The notes under the pieces are model-generated. The model had not been told where the DNA came from. It ran no database searches and saw only the letters and a program-made list of their open reading frames with translations. This document shows positions 13,491 through 25,900 of a stretch of DNA of 64,000 nt, piece after piece. Positions within the stretch are counted from its first letter, which is position 1, and each line of letters starts with the position of its first letter. The translations under genes and the position numbers were made by a program. Source of the stretch: Archilochus colubris. Taxonomy: Eukaryota; Chordata; Aves; Apodiformes; Trochilidae. The stretch is from NCBI GenBank assembly GCA_023079485.1, contig CM041083.1, positions 141,807,052 through 141,871,051 on the forward strand, given 5' to 3'.

Positions 13491-15587
13491 TTGAAATCTT
13501 GATAAAGTGGAATACAAATAATGTCAGGGTTACAAAAGCTTACCTGTTTTGTACACATTACTTCAAAGAAGCATGTCAACTATACTTGCCATGTCTTTGT
13601 GTGAAGGTGATGAGGAAATTCTGAATGTAATATATAGGAGGAATTAAATTAGTTGTTCAAGACATAGCTCTCCTTAGAAATATTTAACACATACTCTTAG
13701 TTACAGCCACCACCAATGTAAAAGGTGAACCATGATATTAATTTAATATTAACATGACATGGTTCTCTTTTCCCTTCTTATGCATTTTTCCAGGTTAGTA
13801 CATTAATAAATACAATAAACATCAATTTAGCACTCAGCACTTTGCAGCAGCAGAGCCCTTTGCAAGAAATATTGACTGTCTATGGCAACGGGGCCAAAAA
13901 AGGATTCCCCCTCCTAGCTAGAACTTTTGGGCACAACATTTAGGGGAGTAGCAATTATAATCAGCTTCATCTGACTTCAATAAATTCTGTGGCATAGATT
14001 CAATTTGCTAATATGAACCCGTTGAGCTATTAGCACTATAAAATAGATCTGTACATTGAATTTGCAGATTTTCTTCTTTGAAACGTTGATAATTTGCTAC
14101 TGGTTTATTGGCAGTTAGATCCAGTATAAAGAACTGAATTTCAAGATACTATGAAGGACTAAATGGGCAGGAATTGCTAGTCTTTTAAACTCTGAATTAG
14201 CTCCTTGAATTGATCTGAATTTGGCATAAAAAATTAACATGGTTTTAGGGGAGAAAAACAAAACAAAACACCACATTTCACTTTGTTCCTGGTACACAGT
14301 GAGGAATGGTCCAGAAATTTACCATATGCTGCATTTTTTTTGGTCTACCTTCTCCACATTGGGAACATGGAGGCATGTAGATATCTATAGTGGATAGTTG
14401 GTGGTGTTCTCTGGGTAGAAGGGCAACAGGTAGGCTTCTAGCTCTTGCAAAAGTGCAGGATTTCCATGGTGCTTCACAGAATCCTATGGAAACAGAGAGC
14501 CAGATCCTCATGTTCTTACCTGCAGTGCTGCTATTCCTTCAGAAAAGGGTATAAAATATTTAATCCTGGGAAACTCCTGTAGGTGCTGGCTTCTATAACA
14601 AAATTTCTCCTTCAGTGGGAAAGAACAAGGTCCTCTAGGGAATTTCCACCTGTCTTACAAGTCATCTGTGCTGGGTTTAGAACTAAGTTCATCACATTGA
14701 CAGTGATCTTAAATGTGGCCTTTCTGAGAACATAACTGTACTGGTGGTAAGATAACCCAAATGCATTAAAACATAAAAATATTCCATATTTAAGGGCTGT
14801 TAGTACTTACATCATTACATTTAAGAACAAAACCCTAAAATCTCTGCTAACTCATCATATAGGACGTTACAATTTTTTCTATATTTTCATAATAAAACAC
14901 AGTTATCCTCACTGACAGGCTTTATTCTCTGTGTTTTCAGAACCAGGTGAATATTTCTGTGTAACAGAACTGGCCAAGAGTAGGGGGGAAGGATGTTGTG
15001 TGTGTCCAGGGCTGGAAGGACTATATATTTCAGAAGAGGTTTTAGTATGTCTTCTACCAAAATATATAAAGTAGATCTACATTCTTTCCAAATCCTATCA
15101 TCATAGTCATGGCAATATGTTCAAAATTAATCTAATGCAACATCTCCTTTATTAGTTTCAGACTTGTAGCAGCTGGAGCAGGACATTTTAATTTTATATG
15201 AGCAATTCTCATTATAAATGAATGGAATATGGATAAGTGTTTCCATATTAAGAGATGGTTCTGCCACAGCTCATCTTTTCCATCAATAATAGATACCTGT
15301 CACCTCTGGGAGTTAAGAAATCCTAGATGGTACTGACTGTTTTCAAATGTGTTTGAAAATGGGACTTTACCAAAGGTTCCTCTGCTAGCAGTTTGAATTG
15401 TTATTTGACTTCACTCAGACTGCAAATGCAAACAGGGCATGTTGTAACTACACAAGCATTTTTATAGTGTACTTTATTAGTTCTTCAAGTTAGAGATCAT
15501 CTGTTTATCATCTGTCAGAGGCAGATTTATTGGGATGGGAAAAAAGGACTTGTAAGTCTTTTCTTCTCTCCTCAGAGCCTACTACTT
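13491..15587. other. AT-rich intergenic sequence, no gene seen
   Basis: No open frame with a recognisable domain, no obvious repeat family and no RNA gene seen. Confidence 0.5.
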
Positions 15588-15593
15588 CATTAG

Positions 15594-15916
15594 TGTAGTG
15601 TAACAAGGCAACCAGGTGCCACTAATTGCCAGGTAGTGAGCATGAGCTTGTGTCAAGCCCACCTGTGCCTAATTAGGGTGGGCCCCCACTGTGCATGAGC
15701 AGGATTAAGGAGCCAATAAAAGGTGAGGCCTGAGACACAGGCTCAGCTCAGTCCTGAGCAAGCCAGCAGAGTGATCAGTTGCTCTCAGAGCAACAGCACT
15801 GGTCTGGGCTGGTCAACCCTGTGGCTATAGGCTCAGAGCACTGTTCATGAGTCTCTTCTGGAACACCTGGTTGGACCTTGAAGCGCCGTACCCTAAAAGA
15901 GGTTCGTCTTGCTACA
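15594..15916 (+). mobile_element. Solo LTR, 6-bp-duplication (ERVK-like) family, full-length
   Basis: A 323-bp LTR running from TGTAGTG to TTGCTACA. The flanks are CATTAG (15588-15593) and CGTTAG (15917-15922), a 6-bp target duplication with one substitution. The first 131 bp end in a CCAATAAAAGG box that could act as TATA element or polyadenylation signal. The same 131 bp align without gaps to both arms of the palindrome at 17930-18211, with about 9 differences by my count. No internal retroviral sequence is attached. This copy is the best local reference for the family. Confidence 0.85.
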
Positions 15917-15922
15917 CGTTAG

Positions 15923-17595
15923 CATTGTCAGCCTTCATCACCATGGTGAAAAAAAAAATAGCTGTACAAGAATGTTTTGCCTATAGCCACTTCATGACAA
16001 TTAAAGCCTGTCCATAACAATGCTTTGATTTACTCAAAACACTTCTAGCTTTCCACTAAAGCTTGAGGATACTTCTCCCAATCTTTTCTTAGTTCTGGCA
16101 AGTCAAAAGCATTGCTATATTTTATCAACTAAGCAGTTTGTAGGAATCCCAAAAATACACTGTCATATTTGGCTGACATTGTGTGATGCTGTTTTCATAA
16201 AGTGATGATGATGCGATGATGGGGTTTCCTTTCTGACTTTGTTTTCTAAAGGATTCCCAGAAAATACAAGCATGCATATAATTCATAATCAGTTTTGCAA
16301 GTATTCTCACTGTTCTTGGAGTAGCAATGGTGTTGTCCTACCAGTGACTGGTCCCTAACCAGTTCTGTTGGGGACCAGCAAGAGCAAAGCTGGGGAAACA
16401 TCTGTAGGGGCTAGAATGGAAGTGAAGGCTCCAGGAAACATGTGCATCTTCAGAGATTCTCCTCCCAGGAGAACTAGGTCACAGCAGAATCTCAATCAAA
16501 GAGGAACAGCCGTATCCATATTTTGCATGAGTGAGAAAAACTATGCTCAAGTCCATGGAGCTGATTCAGGATTAAATGTAGACTATGAAACAAAATGAAG
16601 TAGAGTCCCAGTGTCATAAAAAAGTTAAAATAGATTGGTATGGTGTGCAGCTAGAGTCTTTATGGCAGTAGCTGTACATTCCCAGGAAAATGGCCCAGGA
16701 CATCATGAGGATGGCTCTCAGCTATGCAAAACAGATGAGAACATCTTTCTAAATTCAGTCATATTGTGTCTGAATAATCAAAACTTGTGTGTCACCTAAT
16801 TAAAGGTGTTTTAACTCTCTGTCCTTATTCTTGTCTACTTTTGCTATTAGTGAAATATGAGTATATATAAATAATTAAAATAATACCTATCCAGAAAAAT
16901 GTATTTGATTTTTTTACATGGATAAAGTGACAAATTCCTTCCTGAGCTTTTATCTGCAATGGTATTGTTATCCGTCAGCTTTTCTGCTTTTTCTCTGTGT
17001 GCTCTCAACTGCTCTTCAGAACATGATCATTTCAGATCTTAAAATAACACTTCCTCTACTTTATTCAGCAATGCTGTCTGAAAATGCCCATAAGAAGTAC
17101 ATTTCCAATAATGTTGAACGCTGAGATATTTACACTCTAGGTTAGCATGCATGTCAAAAGAAATGTTTGAGGAAGACAAAAAGCTGCTCCTGTGCCTTTA
17201 GATTTCTGAAAATCTGAATTATCTCCCCCATTTTTATATACAGATGTGTGCTAAAGGTTAGCACTACTTCAACTGCAAAGATGAAGGGGAAAGACCAGAA
17301 ATCCTGTGATGGAGAAGCTGGTAATATTCTGAAAGAAAAAAATTTTCAACTACTTCGCAGATCTCAAGATTTAACACAAGGACACAGTATGGAATATAGG
17401 GGAACCAAAATGTCCCTCCATCCTGACAGCTTCTTCAGTTGCTACCCAGTGGGGTTTTTTAGCCAGAAGGGAATTTAAAATTCTGAATCTATCACAAAAA
17501 GCCTATGGAAGAATATGTCTTTGCTTAAAGTTCTAAAAATGGTAACAGATTACTGTAACTGATCCTTCCAATTTGTTTTGTCCTGATCACATAGT
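15923..17595. other. AT-rich intergenic sequence, no gene seen
   Basis: Contains a short A-run just after the LTR (near 15951) but no supported gene or named repeat. Confidence 0.5.
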
Positions 17596-17780
17596 GAATC
17601 ATGGAATCATAGAATGATAGAATGGTTTTGATCGGAAGGGACCTTAAAGATCATTTAATTCCAACCCCTGTGCCACTGGTGGGGACACCTTCCACTAGAC
17701 CAAGGTGCTCAACTCAGCCCATTCATCCTGGCCTTGAACACTTGCAGGGAGGGGGCAGCCACAGCCCCCCTAGGCAACCT
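17596..17780 (-). mobile_element. CR1 LINE 3' tail
   Basis: Reverse-oriented CR1 3' end. It has repeated ATCATAGAAT-type terminal units, the GGAAGGGACCTTAAAGATCAT block, the CACCTTCCACTAGACCA block and the final GGCAACCTG. This is the usual length for a 5'-truncated avian CR1. Confidence 0.92.
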
Positions 17781-17929
17781 GAATAGAATGTTGCAGCAGG
17801 AGCATATACATGGGGGATTGTCCAGACATACAGCAGGGTCATAGAAAGTAAAGAAAGTTTGCTGTCAGAGTCCTTGACTGGCTAAACAGTTAGGGATGCG
17901 ACCACCACTTAGGTTGTGGAAAGCATGAG

Positions 17930-18211
17930 TGTAGTGAAATGAGGCAACCAGGTGCCACTAATTGCCAGGTAGTGAGCATGAGCTTGTGTCAAGCCCACCT
18001 GTGCCTGATTAGGGCGGGCCCCCACTGTGCATGAGCAGGACCAGGGGGCCAATAAAAGGTAGCTTGTGAGTTTGAGCCTCACCTTTTATTGGCCCCCTGG
18101 TCCTGCTCATGCACAGTGGGGACCCACCCTAATCAGGCACAGGTGAGCTTGACACAAGCTCATGCTCACTACCTGGCAATTAGTGGCACCTGGTTGCCTC
18201 ATTTCACTACA
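17930..18211. mobile_element. Palindromic LTR derivative: two U3 arms head-to-head
   Basis: Left arm 17930-18060 (131 bp) and right arm 18081-18211 (131 bp) are reverse complements with only 3 mismatches, separated by a 20-bp spacer (18061-18080). Each arm equals the first 131 bp of the LTR at 15594, from TGTAGTG to the CCAATAAAAGG box. The spacer, read from the right arm, resembles the next bases of that LTR. The unit ends in TGTAG/CTACA and is flanked by exact 6-bp repeats CATGAG (17924-17929 and 18212-18217). A normal R-U5 end is missing; both ends are U3 ends. The two TATA-like boxes point at each other. Integration as one inverted molecule is the simplest reading, but this is inference. 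Confidence 0.9.
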
Positions 18212-18217
18212 CATGAG

Positions 18218-21200
18218 TGTTGTTGCTGGAGCTCACTGTGATAGTGCCTGTGCTGTGGGGATCAGACCAGCTACACACCTTGTTGTAATCTCTACTGAGA
18301 TGCATGTAGCTGGTTCTTAGTGAAACAATGCATGCAAATGCATGCTAAGCATCCTCTGCCTTGCACAACTCTGTCAGCAGGGAGCTAAGCCTTGTATGGC
18401 TACAGAGGTTTCTCTTGCCAGAATTCCTGACAATGATTTTAAGGGAGATCTTGTTTGCAATTAGCTGACAGAAGGCTATAATTGTGATTACTTGCCACAG
18501 GGAGCACAGTAATCCATTGTCAAACTGCAGTGGGGAAAGAAGATGGTATTTGTGCAGAGAAACTAAGTATTTTATTGTGACTACTCTTTGTTCTAAAATG
18601 TTTACAAAATTAAAGCAGAGATTCTCTTGTTTCGTGGTGTTGCTCTTGACTGTGTTTTTCAGTTAGCATTAAGCTGTATCTTTCAAGAAATGTATAGAAA
18701 ATACAGTTAAAATGTTGTTTAAAACTATTATAGATTTAATTTGGATCATCACTGTAGTAGAAGTCTTGTTCTGCCTCTCCAAATCAGCAGTTTAAAGACT
18801 CATGGTATGTAAATAATTGCTTCTGGATCCACCATTTTTTTAAAAACCTTGGCAAATCAGGGATCACAGGAAGCTGGATAATGTGTACATGCTGGGGCCT
18901 CTCTGTGATTTGGGCTGGGCTGTATCAGGAGCATGTGCCCACACTCTGCAGCTCTGAGTTCAGATACCATTGAGTATGGGCAGATTGTGGTAAGATAGCT
19001 AAATGGTTTCTGCCCTCACCTTTCTGTTCTACTTCTTTCCTGAAAGCTTGTATTTCCACCATCAGGGAAGGTAAAGAGCCTGAAAGTGCCTTTAAAATTG
19101 CATGGACTGCAGGTGTAGAATGTGGCTGAGGTGTCCGTGTTCCTGTGTGAAATGTGTGTCACTAAACAAAAGGGAGGAAGCAATTGAAACCCAAGCGAGG
19201 TCTGAAGTTCTGCACAGCCCTCACTTCCCCTCTGGTGCGGGGCAGATAGATTCTATTTCATGTATTAATAAAGCTTCTGCTGAACTCCTGGAAATTGATA
19301 TCAGGTCAGAACATATTTTACATGGGAAAGTGCTGTAGGATACCAGCAAGGAGAATGTGGCTGCCAGCAACAGTGGGAGTGTTTTTATTTCATCTAAGTT
19401 TGAAATAGGAGAACAGGACAGACTGATGAAAGCAACTCTAGCAATGCAATATCCAGTATCAGGAGAACAAAACCCTTTTGTTTCCTGACCTCAACTGCAT
19501 CAAACAAAGCAAGGGAAAAGTGTTACTGAACTGGAGGAATCTGTTTACTGGAAAGAATACTGAGGCTTTACCATGGCATATTACAGCACGGATGATGTTG
19601 GAACAGAACAGACCTATTCTGGAAAAGAGAAGCAGCAATGATGCACAGATGACAGCAAAGTCAATGGAAAATGAACATGCATGGCCTCCAAAGTAAACCT
19701 TGTCAATAATTCTGGTTCCATTATTTAGCTGACAGATCTACCTAAAATTTTCTCCATTATACTAATGTAAGATGTTTTAGGGACTGTTTAATTGACATGT
19801 GCATTTAATTTTCTGTGAAATATCTCAGTTTAATATGCTTGTACCTTCAAAAATGCATGATGTGGTTGAATGAATAACGGTGAAAAATACCTATCAAGAA
19901 TTGATGTTAATTTTCTGCATTGTAGTTTTATTTAAGCTAATTATTTCTTAGGGCTTTCCTGCAATGAGCTCTGGAAGTACCTGTAAATCAAAGACTTTAG
20001 ACAAAGTTCTTAAGTATTTGTGCTTTGTTTTCCCTACCAAACAGGTTTCAGCATATGAATATTTTTATGTTTATATCTTAATGTCCATTCTTTGGCATAT
20101 GTAATTAATCATCTAAGCCTATAATAATCTACTTTGCCTCTTGACAGGATGATACACTTTAAAAATTGAAAAACATAATTTATCATAAATTATGCTTTTT
20201 CACATAAAGTTCTTGTATTAACTTCCTTGTTTGTATTAAGATTTACGATTTTTCTGGAACTTATGACCACGTTTGAATACTTAAAGAGTAGTGTAAGTAA
20301 AAGCAGCCAACTGAACTATCTGCTTTTATTCAAAATCATTTCTATTATTAGTAAAAATATAAATATGTTAATTTAAGTATGATCCTACACATTCTGTTCC
20401 AATATATTATCAAAACTTTTCTGCAATTTCATTCATGTTTCTAAGAAATAGGTACAAAGGGAGAGAAGACAAAAAGATTTTTTTAATGTAGCCCAAAAGT
20501 TACAAAATGCACTTCTACTTTACATCTTTACCTTTAGCAAAAAAGAAAATTCTATGCTAGATGGAACTACACATCTAAAAGCAATTTGACTTTTCATGGA
20601 CCCATTTCAACCTGTAGGTGAGCTACACACACCAAAAGAATTACCAACTTCAACAGAACATATGCAATAAATCATAGGACCCTTCCTCACACCTGCAGAA
20701 AAGAGCTGGGTCAGCAGATGAATCTTGCACTATGTCCTGAAGATCATAATCTCAACCTCAGGCTCTCCTGCATCAGAGCAGTGAAAGGAGGTGTCCTGCA
20801 TGTCTTGCCTTGTTCTCCCGATTGTGACATTGTGCTTTTGTCATTGGCATGCCTGACAGCATCATGTTTTCTCATGCACTTGGGGCATTTGTTTGTCTGT
20901 GAGGGAAAAAAAAGATTAATTATCTGTATCTGCCCTACAGATCCCCATAGGACTGGGACATGGTGCACCGGTAGACTCAAGAGCTCACCCAGTCTAAGAA
21001 ACATCTCATTTTATCAGGCATCTGAGGCAACAAGTGTAGGAGGTGTACAGTTTTATATCTTCTATAGTTAGATCTGTCATCTGCAAATCTTTTTCTCGTG
21101 TCTGAAATGGAAAATAATTTTGATATTTAAAAGCTTCAATTTTATATTCAGATGTTACTGTCTCTTCTGACCAGCACTGATGTGGCAAGCTGAAATCTCT

Positions 21201-22510
21201 GCTGAAGCAGCACCGACAATTGGTTGGATTTTGAGTAAATTGTAATCCCTCAAATTTTGTTTTTGTGCTTGTTCTCTTTTCACAACCTGTTCTCCCACTG
21301 CTGCAGAGTCCTGTTATTTTGGATTGTCTGTGGCAAAAGGATGGAATGGCAGATGGGACTGCTCCATATTTAATGCCTTCGGGGAGGAGAAGAAAGCAAG
21401 GTCATGCAGATCACGTGTGGTCCAGCAGCAGTCTGTCAAGTCAGACCCTCAGCAACGTGGGAGGCTGGTGCCCCAAGAACAGAAAAAACAGAAAAAACAA
21501 CTCAAAAAAGCCATGCTCCTGGTGAAAGAAAAGTCACAATTCTCTTAGGGATATATGAAGTATTCAATCTGATACACTGTAAACCGGAGATCCTGCTCAG
21601 AAAGCTGGGAAAAGTTTGGAAGAGAAGGAACATGAAGAGGGATGCTGTCATCTCCCAGGTTCTCCAGTGCTGGGGGGTGGGTGGGCACTAACAATACACA
21701 GTCTAGATCATAACTACCTTGACTCTTTGAAGATGGATTTAGCATTATCTCAAGTACTCATTTACAGAGACAGGGAGAGAAACACACTTCACATATTGAT
21801 CTGCTTTGTTATGCACATATATCTCTTGTCTCCAGGTGCTGTTGCATTGTTGAGTGATCAGCACAAAATCTTTCTTTTGCCTTAAAAGCAGTGATTTGGC
21901 TGGTGAAACAAGATAATGCAGAGCCCTGAGCAAGCTGTGTAAATGGAACCTTTTCCACTTCCAATAGACTCTTCCCCAGATTTCAAGAAAGTCTCACTGT
22001 AAATAGAATATTTCTTGGTCTTCAATCTGCTCTGTCTGGCTAGCTTCACTTGCTAGGAGAAAAGAAAGGGACTTAACTTCCGAGCCAGCCATTAGGGGAT
22101 GACAAGTATTCCTCCCCCAGATGAACAAAGTAGAAAAAAGGCTCTGTTGCACCATACATTTATTTTAATTTTTTTTTTTTTTTACAGCTGAGACAATTAA
22201 GTGCAAACCTGCAGGGCTAAGATGCCACTTGAGTGTTTGTCTGAGCAGAAGTGGAATTATTTGGTGTCTGGACAAGTCTGAACTGTCTCAAGAGTGTGCA
22301 GAAAATGTCTCAGACAGTGAGCACAGACCAGGAACATGTGGTGAGCAGTTAATGCATCCGGTAACAGCAAAGCACAACTGAGCAGCCCTCTTCTTTCAAG
22401 CGGGAGACGGGGAGATGCAGTCTGAATTTTAAAAAAAACAAACAAAACCAGACATGCCCTTTATTAACTAAGCAGGATGTACCCTTCGTTTCATCTCTGC
22501 TGATCCGTAA
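18218..22510. other. AT-rich intergenic sequence, no gene seen
   Basis: About 4.3 kb with short open frames only. A 15-T run followed by ACAG lies at 22169-22187; it resembles a splice acceptor but has no exon I can recognise behind it. Confidence 0.45.
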
Positions 22511-22939
22511 TTGCTACTTGAGATAAGTGATGATGAAGCTGATGCTGACCACCGGCAGGGCAGTAGCACTAAGACAGGGGCCCCGGTGCTGCCGGCACAA
22601 CCTGCGGAGGTTTCTTTGCCTTCTGTGGTGCCACCTGGCGTCGGTTCTTTGAGTAGAGATAAAGTTCAAACTATTTTTTGGCAAGACCCCCCTGAACTTG
22701 TGTGTGTAGATCTCTCGACGGCCCAAAAGATCGGCCCTGCCCGAGATTTCGCCTGGATGCAGACATCGTTTCCCTCTTACTGCAGACACAGAACTGCTGA
22801 TCTCCAGTGTTTGGGGGAAAACCCCATGGTCCTACTAACAGAAGCTTTCCTCCTTTCTGCCAGCCTGACAACTTCACCTGGATATTCCAAATACACCTGC
22901 TTGCACCATCTTATGCCATCCTACTTACAACTGCACTAA
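22511..22939 (+). other. Unrecognised 142-codon open frame in a GC-richer patch
   Basis: This is the longest open stretch of the upstream region outside the CpG island. It opens at a TTG codon; the first ATG comes only at about codon 82. The first half is acidic then Pro/Ala/Val-rich, with a FWQDPPELV block. I recognise no domain. The base composition (more CpG and GC than its neighbours) suggests either a remnant of retroviral or retroposed coding sequence, or chance. No clear splice sites bound it. I do not claim it is a gene. Confidence 0.2.
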
Positions 22940-25900
22940 TACTACCACGACTTAACTGTTCCATGCTGATCAGCAGCAGGAGGGCTGTAATGCAGCTTAG
23001 TGATAAGGTGCCTGTCAAACAACGACAAAGTCTCTGTGTGATCAGACATGAGCTCTGATCTGTTCTAGTGTTGTTCTGGTTTTTACAGCAGGAGAATATT
23101 AGACTCAGATGCTGGTGCTTGTTTTACTTAATGTCATGTCTCGGTGTTTGTGTTTTACTTGTCCCATTTCTCTCTCTGCTCTGGTACTCTGTTCTTCTCA
23201 GGTTGCAGTTGTTCAGCTGCATCTTCTGAAGCTATCCTGGAGAGAAATACAATCTGGAGAGCTCACTGAAAAAGATCTCTCCCAACAGTCTATAGCTTGT
23301 TTGTATTATGCAGCCAAATGACCTCATATTTTTATTAAATTACATCATAGTGGTATATCAACTTGGTATCCAGAAATCCAGAGTTTGCTGATTATTTGCT
23401 TTCTCCATAATTTCTATCAGAGTTGTAGTTTTTAAAATATTAGCTTCTGTGGACAACTTCCCAAGCAATGATTAGCTTATTCTTACAATGTAACGGGCAA
23501 TTAAAATGAGAGAAAATTTATGATGAACAGAGGCACACATGATATTATCCAAGCCAGCGCTTTTGAGCATAGTTCCTTTGTTACATTAATTTTTTTCAAA
23601 CAGCCCACATAGAACTTCCTTCTACTACCCTGCACGAAGACAGGTGGAGTCCGTCATCTGGAATTACACCTGCATTGATCCATGTAACACCCAGTGACAC
23701 ATCTCACAAGCAAAAGCCTCCAAGGTCCCAACTCCCTGGTGGAACAAGCCTTGGACATCCAACAGCCTCCTGGCTATGCCCTGCTTTCCATGGATGGCCC
23801 ATGGGGGCCCCAGGTGTGAGTGATGCTGCACACCCAGGTAACCAACACCACTTTGTCCACCAGGGGCAGGTTCAGTAGATGAGCTGCAGCTGCTGTCTGA
23901 GCAGCTGTAAGGCTGAAGTTCCGTGGTACATCATGAGGAAACGCATGATTTTCTCCTACACCCAGCCTTTTAAAGAGTCAGCACCAGTGCAATGCAGGCA
24001 ATAGGTATGGGTTAGATAAGTACGGTGTTGGTGGTGTTTTGCCTTTGTTAGATGGTTGCTATAGCTCCCTGTCACCTTGAGCCTTATGTAGGAACAGCAA
24101 ATGCAAACTGGGAGTGCTGAGCCAAGGTTAAATGTGCGGCAGGGCCCCTCTCTGACACATGCAGGGTAGCCTATAACCAAGCAGCTACAGACTTTCTGCC
24201 TTCAGATACCTCAGAAGTCCTCCTGTGATTAACTTGACTACTGCCTTTCTCTTAGGCAAACATCACCAGGCACCTGTAATCCTAAGGTGCCCATAACTGA
24301 GTGCAGATACCTCACGTTATATCAGAGGATTCAGCAAATTTTCTGATTTTCAACCAACACTGATTTTCAAGTATTAGCTCCCATAAGGTTTGTTGTTGAA
24401 ATTCTTTCTCCATTCAGTAAAGTAGACGGTGCTGGAATTACTCAGTGTAATGTTTTCCATCTTAACTGTTCCCTAAAGAGTTCTGCCTGTTCTCTGGTGT
24501 GTAGCTCTCCAGCAGAGGAAGCAACTGGAAAATAAAATGAACCTTCACAGTACCTTTGAGCAGCACAGTACCTTCACATGAACCTTCACCTGCACCACAT
24601 TCTGCTTTGTCTGATTATTTCATCCCATATTTAGTTGTCTCATAGTGTCTGTATAAGGCAGGACAATAATCCTTGCTATTCAGTTCTGTAAGAAACCAGA
24701 AACAACTGGAGGCAAATTTCATTTCTTCAAATTACCAGCAATTCGTATTGAAGAAAATATATTCCTAAACAAGATTATTAGAAGACTTTGACACAAAGCT
24801 CTGCTATTACACTCTCTCCCTCATAAAGCAATAATGATCACTGTAATAATAATCTAGTGAGTTCTAATCTTCATGAGAAAAACAATTCTAAAGTATTTGG
24901 AATACAGTGTTTACTATTTTTTTTTCTTATCCTGAGGAGAAGAGGGCTTTCTGACTCTCAAAATGCTTTTGGCATTAGAAAAATAATGATTTTTTTTCTC
25001 CAGGTTTAGGCATCCTGAACAATCTGTTCACAAAAAATGTATGCTGCTGGTGTGCCTTCTAGAGATGTGCTGGGTACATATCCTCATCTTTAAATAGCAA
25101 GCAGTCAAAGGATAATTGCAGCATTTAAAAAGACTGAAAGCATTCTAAGTAGGGAGGAAAAATGGTTCTATGGTTAAAGTATAAGAAGAAGATAAGATCT
25201 TGGTTATATTCCTGGGCTATGCAGATATATCCTTTATAACCTTGGCCAAAATGCTCCATCTGCGTCTGTCCACATTTCCATATTCCATTCTGTAAAAAAT
25301 GGGGGTTCTAACCCTCTTCTGTTGCAGAGAATACTAAAAATGTTTGTGAGGGCAGGACATCTTGAGATGGAAAGTGTTATCTGACATAAATGGAAACACA
25401 GGATATGTCTACATAGGCTCTCAGTTAAGAGCTGATCTAATTACACAGAGGAAACTCAAGAAATAGAGTTAACAAACCTCATTTTCAGAGGCTCCAATTA
25501 CTGTCTGATTGTATTTCTCATGTATTTACGTCTGTTTTTGCGAGCCTGACTCCTAGAATATGCTCGTAACTGCCTCGGATTTTCAAGAGAGAGGAAGTGT
25601 TGAGATTAGTTTCCAATTCTCCAGCTATTGTATGTAAGAGATCTTTGAACAGCATAACATAAAAGCTACCCACAGAAAAACTACTCTGCTACAGGACAAG
25701 GAAGCTTTCCTGCAGTTAGGCACTAAAGATGTTTCTGCTGCTAAATCACACGACTAAGAATCAGCAAAAGCTTTGTAGCTCCAGTGCTGCTCTTTTTGTC
25801 TGTATCTGCTGCTCTGTTCCTACCAGTTCAACAGTGATAATAATAAACTGTACTTTGAAATTCTGTAGTATGCTCTATTCTGAGTGCCTGAGAGCATGTA

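Noticed and set aside
17930..18211. Palindrome as a CRISPR array, tRNA pair or assembly fold-back artefact
   Set aside because: There is one inverted pair only and no repeated spacers. A fold-back read artefact would invert flanking DNA too, whereas here the inversion stops at TG...CA ends with a clean 6-bp duplication.
22161..22200. T-run plus ACAG as a splice acceptor of an unknown exon
   Set aside because: No recognisable coding sequence or matching donor follows; poly-T tracts are common in this window.
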